Part shown: one piece after another, positions 26,558-35,683 of the stretch
How positions within the stretch are numbered: the stretch's first letter is position 1
How the letters are laid out: the number at the start of each line of letters is the position of its first letter
Assembly: GCF_000789235.1 (NCBI RefSeq)
Contig: NZ_KN525716.1
Span: 1,713,674-1,777,673, forward strand
Source: Wocania ichthyoenteri Th78
GTDB lineage: Bacteria; Bacteroidota; Bacteroidia; Flavobacteriales; Flavobacteriaceae
DNA: 64,000 bases
Direction of reading: 5' to 3'
Translations under genes and position numbers: made by a program
The notes under the pieces: generated by a model
What the model was told of the DNA's origin: nothing
The model's database searches: none
What the model saw: the letters and a program-made list of their open reading frames with translations, nothing else

Positions 26558-27970
26558 ATGAAATTAATTTTACAAACATTTTTAATAGGGTTAGGGTTCT
26601 TAACATTGATAGTGTTTTTTTATAAACCGAGCAATTCAGATGATTCTAACCGTTTAATAAATAATATTTATAAGAAACCAAACATCGTTATAATATTTTT
26701 AGATGATGCTGGTTGGGCAGATTTTGAACCCTTCGATAAATCCATAAGCTATACACCAAATATGAGCCTATTGGCAAAAGAGGCTAGAACATACAATAAT
26801 TTTTATGTTCCACAAGCAGTCTGTTCTGCATCTAGAGCAGCATTATTGACTGGTTGTTATCCTGGTCATACAAAAATCTTTGGAGCTTTAAAGCCTAAAG
26901 AAAAAGGGCTTGACACTAAGTTCCCAACCTTTGGTGAGATTTTTAAATCAAAAGGTTATAAAACAGCAATGTTTGGTAAATGGCATCTTGGAGATACTGA
27001 AGAAACTAGACCATGGAATCGTGGTTTCGATGAGACCGCAGGATTGCTTTACTCCCATGACATGTGGAAGCATCATCCTGATGATCCAAAAACTTGGGGA
27101 AAGTATCCATTACAATTTTGGGAAAATAGTAACATACTTATTGAAAACATGGAGAAAGAAGATCAAAAAAGTCTAACAAAAAGATATACTGACTATGCTG
27201 TTGATTTTATTAAACGCAACAAGAATGAACCTTTCTTACTATATATACCGCACAATATGCCTCATGTCCCGCTTTTTGTTGGCAAAGATTTTGAAGGAAA
27301 GTCTGGTGTAGGTATGTATGGAGATATTATCATGGAATTAGACTGGTCTATCGGACAAATAAATCAAGCTTTAAAAGATAATGGAATTGATGAAAACACA
27401 ATTTTCATAGTAACTTCTGACAATGGCCCATGGCTTTCTTATGGCAACCATAGCGGCAGAACCCCCTTTAGAGAAGGCAAAACCACATCATTTGATGGAG
27501 GTATAAAGTCAGGTTTAATAATAAAATACCCCCAAATGATAAAAGGAGGCGATTTTTCAAACTCAACTTTCTTTTCCATAGATATCTTACCTACCATAAG
27601 CGAACTTGCAGGTATATCCCTTGATAACAATTCAATAGATGGTAAAAGTATGGTAGGTTTATTAAGTGGAAAATCGAATTTTGAAAACCCACATCAGTAT
27701 TATGCTATAAGCAATCTAACAAATTTGGAAGCTGTAATAAGTGGAGATGGCAAGTGGAAACTACATACTAATCATCCATATAGGAACTTGATAAAAAAGG
27801 GAAACGATGGCGAAACTGGTGTTTACAAAGAAAAAGAATTGGAAATATCGCTTTTTGATTTAAAGAATGATCCTTTTGAAAGATTTAATGTTAAAGATAA
27901 ATATCCTGAAATATATAATAAACTTATGGATAACTACAAGGAACATTATGAGAAATTCTACTACAAATAA
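26558..27970 (+). CDS. Family S1 sulfatase (CSASR active site)
   Basis: A type I sulfatase of 470 residues that removes sulfate esters from a carbohydrate. An N-terminal hydrophobic segment (about 1-22) serves for export. The metal-binding start is IVIIFLDDAGWADF, the active-site motif is CSASR at Cys89 with following LLTG, and the later metal site is VTSDNGP (about 288-294). Cys89 must become formylglycine. Alanine replaces proline at the third motif position, as in some S1 subfamilies. It is first in an operon with the GH2 enzyme 70 nt downstream and is headed by PUL promoter module 2. Confidence 0.92.
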   Translation: MKLILQTFLIGLGFLTLIVFFYKPSNSDDSNRLINNIYKKPNIVIIFLDDAGWADFEPFDKSISYTPNMSLLAKEARTYNNFYVPQAVCSASRAALLTGCYPGHTKIFGALKPKEKGLDTKFPTFGEIFKSKGYKTAMFGKWHLGDTEETRPWNRGFDETAGLLYSHDMWKHHPDDPKTWGKYPLQFWENSNILIENMEKEDQKSLTKRYTDYAVDFIKRNKNEPFLLYIPHNMPHVPLFVGKDFEGKSGVGMYGDIIMELDWSIGQINQALKDNGIDENTIFIVTSDNGPWLSYGNHSGRTPFREGKTTSFDGGIKSGLIIKYPQMIKGGDFSNSTFFSIDILPTISELAGISLDNNSIDGKSMVGLLSGKSNFENPHQYYAISNLTNLEAVISGDGKWKLHTNHPYRNLIKKGNDGETGVYKEKELEISLFDLKNDPFERFNVKDKYPEIYNKLMDNYKEHYEKFYYK

Positions 27971-28039
27971 ATTTAAAAAGTATTGTTTTTTTGCAAAATA
28001 TCTAAAATAATTCCATCCATATTTTAGCATAAACTTAAA

Positions 28040-30484
28040 ATGAAAAAAAATTACATTTTATACCTAGCAACAATTATTCTAAGTATCAATACTATTGTAT
28101 TTGGGCAAACAAGAAAAGTTAGAACGGTAAAGGAATTGGATGAAAATTGGAAATTCCAAAAAGGAGATTTTGAAAAGGCTCATCAAATTAATTTTGATGA
28201 TTCAAAATGGGAAACCGTTACAGTACCGCACGATTGGGCAATTTATGGGCCTTTTGATAAGGAAATAGACATCCAAAGAGTTGCCATAGAGCAAAATGGG
28301 GAAACAGTCCCAACAGAAAAAACGGGTAGAACGGGTGCTTTGCCACACATTGGTACAGCTTGGTACAGAAATAAATTTAGTATCCCTGAATTCACAAAAG
28401 ATAAAAAAGTTATTCTGCTTTTTGAAGGCGCTATGAGCGAACCACAAGTTTATCTTAATGGTGAAAAAGTGGGCGAATGGGCTTATGGTTATAGTTATTT
28501 TTATTTTGATGTGACAGATTTTGTAAACGCCGATGAAAACACATTAGCCGTAAAATTACATAATGAACCCTATGCATCACGTTGGTATCCTGGTGCGGGA
28601 TTATATAGAAAGGTATCAGTAATAGTTAAAAACAAAGAAAGTATCAACCAATGGGGAACATTTATCACAACACCTTTTATAAGCAAAGATTTAGCAAAAG
28701 TCAATATCAAGACAAAAATAACAGGAGAAAATACTTCGCTTATAACCACCATTTTTGATGCTGAAGGGAACAAAATCAACTCAAATACATCAACAACTAA
28801 GTTTGTTAACGAATTCGACCAAAACATAAAGGTTGACAATCCAAAATTATGGAGTCCAGAATCCCCTTATTTATACAAGGCTGTTTCAAAATTATTCGTA
28901 GGAGATGAGTTGAAAGATGAAGTCACTACACGTTTTGGAATAAGGGATATAAAATATGATGCAGAAAACGGGTTTAGTCTAAATGGAAAAGTAACAAAAT
29001 TTAAAGGCGTTTGTTTGCATCACGATTTAGGTCCACTGGGAACAGCAGTTAATAAGGCAGCATTAAAACGACAACTAATCATTTTAAAAGATATGGGTGC
29101 CAATGCGGTACGTAGCGCGCACAATATGCCATCGCTAGAGCAGTTAGAACTTTGTGATGAAATGGGGCTTTTATTTTTAGCAGAAAGCTTTGACGAATGG
29201 AAAAAACCAAAAGTAAAAAATGGCTATAATCGTTTTTTTGATGACTATGCAGAAAAAGACATTGTGAATTTGGTTCATGCTACAAGAAACCACCCAAGTA
29301 TTGTTATGTGGAGCGCTGGGAACGAAGTACCTGATCAATGGGGTGATGAAGGCGTAAAACGTGCCAAATGGATACAAGAAATTTTCCATCGGGAAGACCC
29401 AACGCGTCCAGTAACAGTTGGTATGGATCAAGTTGAGGCGGTTATGGAATCTGGCTTTGGAGCTTTGTTGGACGTTCCTGGGCTAAACTACAGAGTGCAT
29501 TTATATGAAGATGCTTTTAAAAAATTCCCACAAGGATTTCTTTTGGGCTCAGAAACAGCTTCAACTGTTAGTTCAAGAGGTGTTTATAAATTTCCAGTAG
29601 AAAAAGCGTCCATGAAAACGTATGATGATTTTCAATCATCCTCTTACGATTTAGAGTATTGCAGTTGGTCAAATTTACCAGATGATGATTTTGTGTTGCA
29701 AGATGATAAGCCTTGGGTAATTGGAGAGTTTGTTTGGACAGGTTTTGATTATTTAGGAGAGCCTACGCCTTATGATGAGATGTGGCCTTCACGTAGTTCG
29801 TATTTTGGAATTTCCGACTTAGCAGGATTGCCAAAAGACCGTTTTTATTTATACAGAAGCAGATGGAATACAGAAGATGAAACGCTTCATATTTTGCCTC
29901 ATTGGAATTGGGAAGGTCGTGAGGGCGAAACAACCCCTATTTTTGTGTACACCAATTATGATTCTGCTGAACTTTTCATTAATGGCAAAAGTATGGGAGT
30001 TCAAAAAAAGAACAATTCAACGCCACAAAACAGATACCGCCTCATGTGGATGGATGTAAAATACGAACCAGGAACCGTAAAAGTTGTAGCGTTTGATAAA
30101 GATGGAAAACCTGTCGCACAAAAAGAAATTAAAACAGCAGGAAAACCTTATAAAATAGTGTTGAACCCCGATAGAAAAACTATTAAAGCAGATGGAAAAG
30201 ATTTGTCTTATGTTGAGGTTTCCATGGTTGATAAAAATGGCATTCCCTGTCCGACTGCGACCAATCAATTAAATTTTAAAGTATCTGGTAAAGGAAAATA
30301 CAGAGCGGCTTGTAATGGTGACGCCACGTCTTTAGAACTATTTCATTTACCCACCATGAAACTCTTTAGCGGGAAATTGGTAGTATTGGTACAATCTACA
30401 AAAGAAGTAGGAGAAATGGAACTCATAGTTTCAGGAAAAAGTCTTAAGCCTGCTTCAATAAAATTTAAAACAAAATTCAAATAG
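28040..30484 (+). CDS. GH2 glycoside hydrolase (beta-galactosidase/glucuronidase type)
   Basis: An exported 814-residue retaining beta-glycosidase. It has a signal peptide ending TIVFGQ (1-23), a jelly-roll sugar-binding domain (about 30-200), an Ig-like domain (about 205-310) and a TIM barrel (about 315-600). The likely acid/base is Glu429 in WSAGNEVPD, and the likely nucleophile is Glu505 in LLGSETAS. C-terminal Ig-like domains complete the chain. Sugar specificity (galactose, glucuronic acid or other) cannot be read reliably. It follows the sulfatase by 70 nt and shares its promoter module. Confidence 0.9.
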   Translation: MKKNYILYLATIILSINTIVFGQTRKVRTVKELDENWKFQKGDFEKAHQINFDDSKWETVTVPHDWAIYGPFDKEIDIQRVAIEQNGETVPTEKTGRTGALPHIGTAWYRNKFSIPEFTKDKKVILLFEGAMSEPQVYLNGEKVGEWAYGYSYFYFDVTDFVNADENTLAVKLHNEPYASRWYPGAGLYRKVSVIVKNKESINQWGTFITTPFISKDLAKVNIKTKITGENTSLITTIFDAEGNKINSNTSTTKFVNEFDQNIKVDNPKLWSPESPYLYKAVSKLFVGDELKDEVTTRFGIRDIKYDAENGFSLNGKVTKFKGVCLHHDLGPLGTAVNKAALKRQLIILKDMGANAVRSAHNMPSLEQLELCDEMGLLFLAESFDEWKKPKVKNGYNRFFDDYAEKDIVNLVHATRNHPSIVMWSAGNEVPDQWGDEGVKRAKWIQEIFHREDPTRPVTVGMDQVEAVMESGFGALLDVPGLNYRVHLYEDAFKKFPQGFLLGSETASTVSSRGVYKFPVEKASMKTYDDFQSSSYDLEYCSWSNLPDDDFVLQDDKPWVIGEFVWTGFDYLGEPTPYDEMWPSRSSYFGISDLAGLPKDRFYLYRSRWNTEDETLHILPHWNWEGREGETTPIFVYTNYDSAELFINGKSMGVQKKNNSTPQNRYRLMWMDVKYEPGTVKVVAFDKDGKPVAQKEIKTAGKPYKIVLNPDRKTIKADGKDLSYVEVSMVDKNGIPCPTATNQLNFKVSGKGKYRAACNGDATSLELFHLPTMKLFSGKLVVLVQSTKEVGEMELIVSGKSLKPASIKFKTKFK

Positions 30485-30671
30485 TTAATGATAATTTCGA
30501 TAAAATTTTTTATAATAATTCAAAATCCATAAAAGAGCTATCATCTATGTTTACATACCTTACTTCAACAAAAAGCTTCTCAACTCGACTTAAATAAATT
30601 ATTTATAGTTTCAAAACCAGCCCATTAAAAAGGTACTAATAATGTAAATGTAATTGTTAATTAGAATCTTA

Positions 30672-30716
30672 CAGCACAGTACAGGATACTTCATCTCCAA
30701 CTATTCTTTAATATTG
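30672..30716 (+). promoter_or_regulatory. PUL promoter module 3, for susC-susD
   Basis: CAGCACAGTACAGGATA (30672-30688) is followed after 20 nt by TAATATTG (30709-30716). It points at the SusC gene at 30850, with a leader of about 130 nt. The rest of the 30485-30849 gap holds no reading frame I would call. Confidence 0.78.
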
Positions 30717-30849
30717 TTTTGTAAATAATCTATCAATATAGTCGATACGGCTTAAGTATAATTATAAATCGACGTAAATGGCAGATTTTTTATTATTATC
30801 GTAATACTGCGATATTTTATCAACTAACTTAAAACAAAAACTTAAAATT

Positions 30850-33800
30850 ATGAATGAAATTGTCTACCCTAATCCAATTAAGGATAAACACACTTTCCCT
30901 TTAGGCTCTCTACTAGTTGTAAGAATACTTCTAGTACTTATTGGATTCGGTTTGGGTTCGGTCTATGCAAGTCCAAAAATTAATATAGAACCAGTAGAAT
31001 TAGTACAACAAGGATTTGCTGTTTCTGGAAATATATCCGATAGCAATGGACAACCATTACCAGGAGCTAGTATTATTGAAAAGGGGACCTCAAATGGAGT
31101 GACTACTGATTTTGATGGTAATTTTACTATTACAGTTTCAAGCAATAACGCAACATTAGTTATATCTTATATAGGATACGCAACAAAAGAGATTCCAGTA
31201 AACAATCAAGCAAAATTATCTATTCTACTTCAAGAGGATACTTCAAAACTAGACGAGGTAGTGGTTATTGGATATGGTACTTCTCGCAAAAGTGATTTAA
31301 CAGGTGCTGTAGCTTCTGTAAATGTTGATGATGTAGAAAAAATACCTACATCATCGATTACTCAAAATTTAGCTGGTAGAGTATCTGGCGTTAATGTGAC
31401 ATCAAATTCTGGTGCACCTGGTGCAGGTGTAACAATAAGAATTAGAGGAACTAATTCATTACAAGGTAATAATGACCCTTTATTTGTTATTGATGGTATT
31501 CCAGTAGAATCATCACCAGAGCAAAACGGTGATTTTTCAGCTGATGCCTTATCAGGTATCAATCCAGAAGACATTGAGTCTATGGAAATACTAAAAGACG
31601 CTTCTGCTGTAGCTATATATGGTTCTCGAGGTGCTAATGGTGTAGTACTAATAACCACAAAATCTGGGAAATCTGGGAAAACCAAAGTAAAAATCAACCA
31701 GTATTACGGTATACAAAGAGAAATGAGGCAATACGATGTACTTAGCCCTGGTGAGTTTGCAAGATTTAGAAATATTGCCATACTAAACGCTAATAATAGC
31801 CAGAATGGATTTGTCCCATATTCTCCAGAAGAAATTGCTGATTTTGATGCAGGTATAGCTGGAACTAATTGGAGAGATGAAATTATTAGAGAAGCTGAAA
31901 TAAGAGATACTCAGCTTAACGTCTCTGGCGGAAGTGAAAACCTTACCTATTTTTTCTCTTTAGGAAATTTTAAGCAAGATGGTCTTATTAGAGGTTCTGG
32001 TTTTAACCGCTATTCAACTAAACTATCAATAGATGGCAACATTAGTGAGAAATTAAGATTTGGAACTGATTTCACCTTTAGCCAGTCAGAATATGAAGGT
32101 GCTTTTGGTAATAGTAGTATTAATAGTTATAGTGGAGGTTATATAGATGCTTATTCACCACCACCTACATTCCCTGTTAAAGATGAAAATGGTGACTATA
32201 TCTCAGAAAATCCTTTTTCTACTTTTCCTTTTCCTAATCCTGTCGAAAATGCTTTAGAAATTGTAAGAGATCAAACTAATCTAAATTTTTTGGGAAATGT
32301 TTTTTTAGAATATGATCTTACAAATTCCTTAAAAATCAAACAAATAGTTGGTGTTAATTACACTTCTAATAATGTAAGGCAATATCTACCAAGTTTTTCT
32401 CAACGAAGTCAATTTAAAGGTGAAGCCCGTCAAGCTCATTCTCTAAATAGAAACATACTCAGTACAACAACTCTAAGTTTTGATAAAAAGGTTGATAAAC
32501 ACAGATTTAATGGAGTACTTGGATATGAGATTCAAACTAGAGAAAACCAAAATTTTAACGGAACTTCAAGAGACTTCGCTAACGATGAGACTGGATACTA
32601 CAGCTTAGAAAGTGGAAAAGAGCTTTTTTCTCTGAACTCTGCATACATTGATCAAGGATTGCAATCTTATTTAGGACGTTTCAATTACAATTATCACAAT
32701 CGTTATTTTTTAACACTTACAGGCAGATATGATGGCTCATCAAAATTTCAAGGTAATAACAAATACAGTTTTTTCCCTTCTGCAGCCTTAGCATGGAGAA
32801 TTTCCAACGAAAAGTTTCTTAAAAATTCAAAGACCATTAACAATTTAAAACTTCGTGGTAGTTATGGACAAACAGGAAGTCAAGCTATTGATCCCTACCG
32901 TACTTTAGCGGTAATTCAAGCAAATACTTTTGGGACTGTAGATGGTAACGGCACCACACTATCTTATAGTCCTAGTAGAATACCAAGTTCTAATTTAAAA
33001 TGGGAGACAACTGAGCAATTTGATGCTGGTATTGATATTGGCTTATTATCAGGTAAAATAAATTTAACAATAGACTATTTTTACAAAACAACCACAGACT
33101 TATTACTCGATTTCCCATTACCAATTACATCTGGATTTAGTAGCGTATTAAAAAATTCTGGTTCAATAAGAAACAAAGGGTTAGAATTCTCATTAAATAC
33201 TATTAACTTTAACAAAGAGGACTTTTCATGGGATACAAATTTTAATATAAGTTTTATCGACAATGAAATTTTAGATTTAGGAGGCAGGCCTTTTTTAATT
33301 AGAGCTCCAGAAGTTCCAAGAGCTTTTGGAACCAATTCATTTAATGTTGGTATTACAAGAGTTGGTCAACCACTTGGGGACTTCTTTGTTTTAGAAAACG
33401 ATGGTATCATTATGAATCAGGATGAACTTGATGCTGCTGCACAATATGGAACTATTGATATAGGTACTAAAAGATATGTGGACCAAAATGAAGATGGTAT
33501 GATTAATGCAGAAGACCGTATAGTAGCAGGAAACGCTCAACCCGATTTTACAGGTGGTTTAGTTAATAATTTAAAATACAAACAGTTCGACTTAAGTTTC
33601 TTTTGGGAATTTACTTACGGAGGGGATGTATTGAATGTAACCCGTTACTATTTAGAAAGGCCCACAGCGGCTACTAATGTAACAAGATCATATTATAACA
33701 ATTTTTTTGGAAGCCCTAATCCAAATTCTTCCAATACATACTGGAAGCCAGACACAGGAAGCTCCCAACTTTCAATAGATGATAGTTATATAGAAGACGG

Positions 33801-34044
33801 ATCTTATGCCAGATTAAAAAATATAACCTTAGGGTATTCCTTACCAAAAGATTTGCTAAAAAAAATAAATATGTCCAGATTGAGAATATACGTCAATGCA
33901 AATAACCTTTGGACAATAACTAATTATACAGGACTAGACCCAAATACAAATGTTTTTGGAGGTAATGAATATGGAGTTGGCATAGATTACAGTGCTTATC
34001 CAACCCCCACTACAATGACATTAGGTGTAAATTTAGAATTTTAA
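30850..34044 (+). CDS. SusC-like TonB-dependent glycan transporter
   Basis: An outer-membrane importer of 1064 residues. After an N-terminal export segment (about 22-42) comes a carboxypeptidase-regulatory-like domain (VSGNISDSNGQPLPGASIIEKGTS, about 56-79). A TonB-box-like SKLDEVVVIGYG (about 130-141) and the plug domain with VIRIRGTNS-like TIRIRGTNSLQGNNDPLFVIDG follow, then a 22-strand barrel to the C-terminal aromatic-rich end. It pairs with the SusD protein 10 nt downstream to capture and import oligosaccharides with energy from TonB. Confidence 0.96.
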   Translation: MNEIVYPNPIKDKHTFPLGSLLVVRILLVLIGFGLGSVYASPKINIEPVELVQQGFAVSGNISDSNGQPLPGASIIEKGTSNGVTTDFDGNFTITVSSNNATLVISYIGYATKEIPVNNQAKLSILLQEDTSKLDEVVVIGYGTSRKSDLTGAVASVNVDDVEKIPTSSITQNLAGRVSGVNVTSNSGAPGAGVTIRIRGTNSLQGNNDPLFVIDGIPVESSPEQNGDFSADALSGINPEDIESMEILKDASAVAIYGSRGANGVVLITTKSGKSGKTKVKINQYYGIQREMRQYDVLSPGEFARFRNIAILNANNSQNGFVPYSPEEIADFDAGIAGTNWRDEIIREAEIRDTQLNVSGGSENLTYFFSLGNFKQDGLIRGSGFNRYSTKLSIDGNISEKLRFGTDFTFSQSEYEGAFGNSSINSYSGGYIDAYSPPPTFPVKDENGDYISENPFSTFPFPNPVENALEIVRDQTNLNFLGNVFLEYDLTNSLKIKQIVGVNYTSNNVRQYLPSFSQRSQFKGEARQAHSLNRNILSTTTLSFDKKVDKHRFNGVLGYEIQTRENQNFNGTSRDFANDETGYYSLESGKELFSLNSAYIDQGLQSYLGRFNYNYHNRYFLTLTGRYDGSSKFQGNNKYSFFPSAALAWRISNEKFLKNSKTINNLKLRGSYGQTGSQAIDPYRTLAVIQANTFGTVDGNGTTLSYSPSRIPSSNLKWETTEQFDAGIDIGLLSGKINLTIDYFYKTTTDLLLDFPLPITSGFSSVLKNSGSIRNKGLEFSLNTINFNKEDFSWDTNFNISFIDNEILDLGGRPFLIRAPEVPRAFGTNSFNVGITRVGQPLGDFFVLENDGIIMNQDELDAAAQYGTIDIGTKRYVDQNEDGMINAEDRIVAGNAQPDFTGGLVNNLKYKQFDLSFFWEFTYGGDVLNVTRYYLERPTAATNVTRSYYNNFFGSPNPNSSNTYWKPDTGSSQLSIDDSYIEDGSYARLKNITLGYSLPKDLLKKINMSRLRIYVNANNLWTITNYTGLDPNTNVFGGNEYGVGIDYSAYPTPTTMTLGVNLEF

Positions 34045-34054
34045 AAAATAAATT

Positions 34055-35521
34055 ATGAAAAATTATAATTATAATACTTTACCAATAAAATACGTTTTAC
34101 TTTTCCTAACTTTCATTTTTATTTCTTGTGAAGATATAGTGGAAGAAGACCCTAAAGGATTACTTAGTTCAAGTAATTTTTGGAATAATGAAGTTAATGC
34201 AATTGGTGCCATAAATGCTGTATACACAAAACCTTTAGAGATGCCTGCTGCAGTACATGGGTGGAATTTTTGGTTTGAAAGTGCGGGAGGAGACTTTGGT
34301 TGCTTAGATACCCATGGTACTGGTATGGCTAATGGTACTTGGTCTGTATCAATTAATAGGGTTTATAATATGTGGAGGGCTAGTTATGAACCTATTAGTT
34401 TAGCAAATTTTGTACTTTCCAACATAAAGACAGCTACCAACATAGACCCCAATTTACAGTTGAGAATAGAAGGAGAAGCAAGTTTTTTACGTGCTTTTCA
34501 CTATTTTAATTTAGTACGGAATTTTGGAGATGTTCCACTAATTTTAAAACAGACTGAAGGAGATGATGACTTTTTGGTAACCCGTACCCCTGTCTCTCAG
34601 GTTTATGATGCCATTATAAGTGATCTAACCCTTGCGATAGACCAATTACCTCTAAAAAGTGAGTACAGTGAAGAAGATTTAGGTAGAGCATCTAAAGGTG
34701 CTGCGCAAGCAATGTTAGCTAAAGTATACCTTACACTAGGGGATTATCAAAAAACTGTAGATCTCACTAATGAGGTTATGCTGTCAAGCGTGTATAGCCT
34801 TGAGCCCGATTTTAAGGATATTTTCACAGCTGAAAGGGATAATGGTTCAGAATGGTTGTTTTCATATGCAACCAGTGGAGAATCTGAATTCAGCACACAT
34901 CAATTGGCTCAATTTGGTTTTCCAAATAATTTAGGGAAATTTGGATTTACTAGAGCCTTTGGGAATATCTGGGTTAAACAACCCCTTTTGGATATATATG
35001 ACCAAGTGAATGATACACGATTTACTGATATGATTTGGAAGGAATACGTTGATCCTATTACTGGAGAAGTGGTAGCCTTTAGGAAAGGTACTGGGTACTA
35101 TAGTAAAAAATATGATGACATCGAGTTTTCAAAAGATATGCTTTTTACAAGAATAAACTATCCAATATTAAGATATTCTGATGTACTATTAATGTATGCT
35201 GAGGCTCTAAATGAAGTTTCACCTTTAAACGATGATGCTTTCAATAAATTAAATATGGTTAGAAACAGGGCTAATCTTGGAGATATCACCATAGCCGAAC
35301 TCGATTCACAACAAGCTTTCACTAATGAAGTTCTTGATGAAAGAAGGCGTGAATTTGTCAACGAAAACCAAAGAGTATTTGATTTGAAGAGACGTGGATT
35401 GTTCTTGGATTTTGTTCAACAACTACCATATTCACAATTTTCAGAGGAAGACGTACTTTACCCAATTCCACAAGCTGAAATTGATGCAAATCCAAATTTA
35501 ACTCAAAACCCAGGATACTAG
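34055..35521 (+). CDS. SusD-like glycan-binding lipoprotein
   Basis: A 488-residue surface lipoprotein that caps the SusC barrel and binds glycan. The lipoprotein signal ends LTFIFISC at about residue 25. TPR-like helices of the RagB/SusD family include LRIEGEASFLRAFHYFNLVRNFGDVPLI, RASKGAAQAMLAKVYLTLGDY and the C-terminal RNRANL...DERRREFVNENQRVFDLKR signature. It starts 10 nt after the SusC stop and is followed by two hairpins. Confidence 0.95.
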   Translation: MKNYNYNTLPIKYVLLFLTFIFISCEDIVEEDPKGLLSSSNFWNNEVNAIGAINAVYTKPLEMPAAVHGWNFWFESAGGDFGCLDTHGTGMANGTWSVSINRVYNMWRASYEPISLANFVLSNIKTATNIDPNLQLRIEGEASFLRAFHYFNLVRNFGDVPLILKQTEGDDDFLVTRTPVSQVYDAIISDLTLAIDQLPLKSEYSEEDLGRASKGAAQAMLAKVYLTLGDYQKTVDLTNEVMLSSVYSLEPDFKDIFTAERDNGSEWLFSYATSGESEFSTHQLAQFGFPNNLGKFGFTRAFGNIWVKQPLLDIYDQVNDTRFTDMIWKEYVDPITGEVVAFRKGTGYYSKKYDDIEFSKDMLFTRINYPILRYSDVLLMYAEALNEVSPLNDDAFNKLNMVRNRANLGDITIAELDSQQAFTNEVLDERRREFVNENQRVFDLKRRGLFLDFVQQLPYSQFSEEDVLYPIPQAEIDANPNLTQNPGY

Positions 35522-35553
35522 GGTAAAAACTCTACATGTAGTTTAGTTTATTT

Positions 35554-35598
35554 GACGAAATAATTTCGTCCTAAAGTGCCGCCTGAAAAGGCGGTACT
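35554..35598 (+). terminator. Double hairpin after susD (attenuator/terminator)
   Basis: First stem GACGAAAT/ATTTCGTC (35554-35570). Second stem AGTGCCGCCT/AGGCGGTACT with a GAAA tetraloop (35575-35598), followed by a weak T-rich stretch. Lying between susD and the GH36-like gene with no new promoter module, it probably reduces readthrough or protects the susCD transcript. Confidence 0.6.
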
Positions 35599-35683
35599 TA
35601 TTTATTAAATATAACGTACTAAATCTATTTTATTAGTAAATTGTGTCACAGCCTTATTTAATTTTTTATTAAACCCATACTAA

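Noticed and set aside
27971-28039. A separate promoter module before the GH2 gene
   Set aside because: The 69-nt gap has no copy of the 17-mer and no clear -7 box, so GH2 is most simply co-transcribed with the sulfatase.
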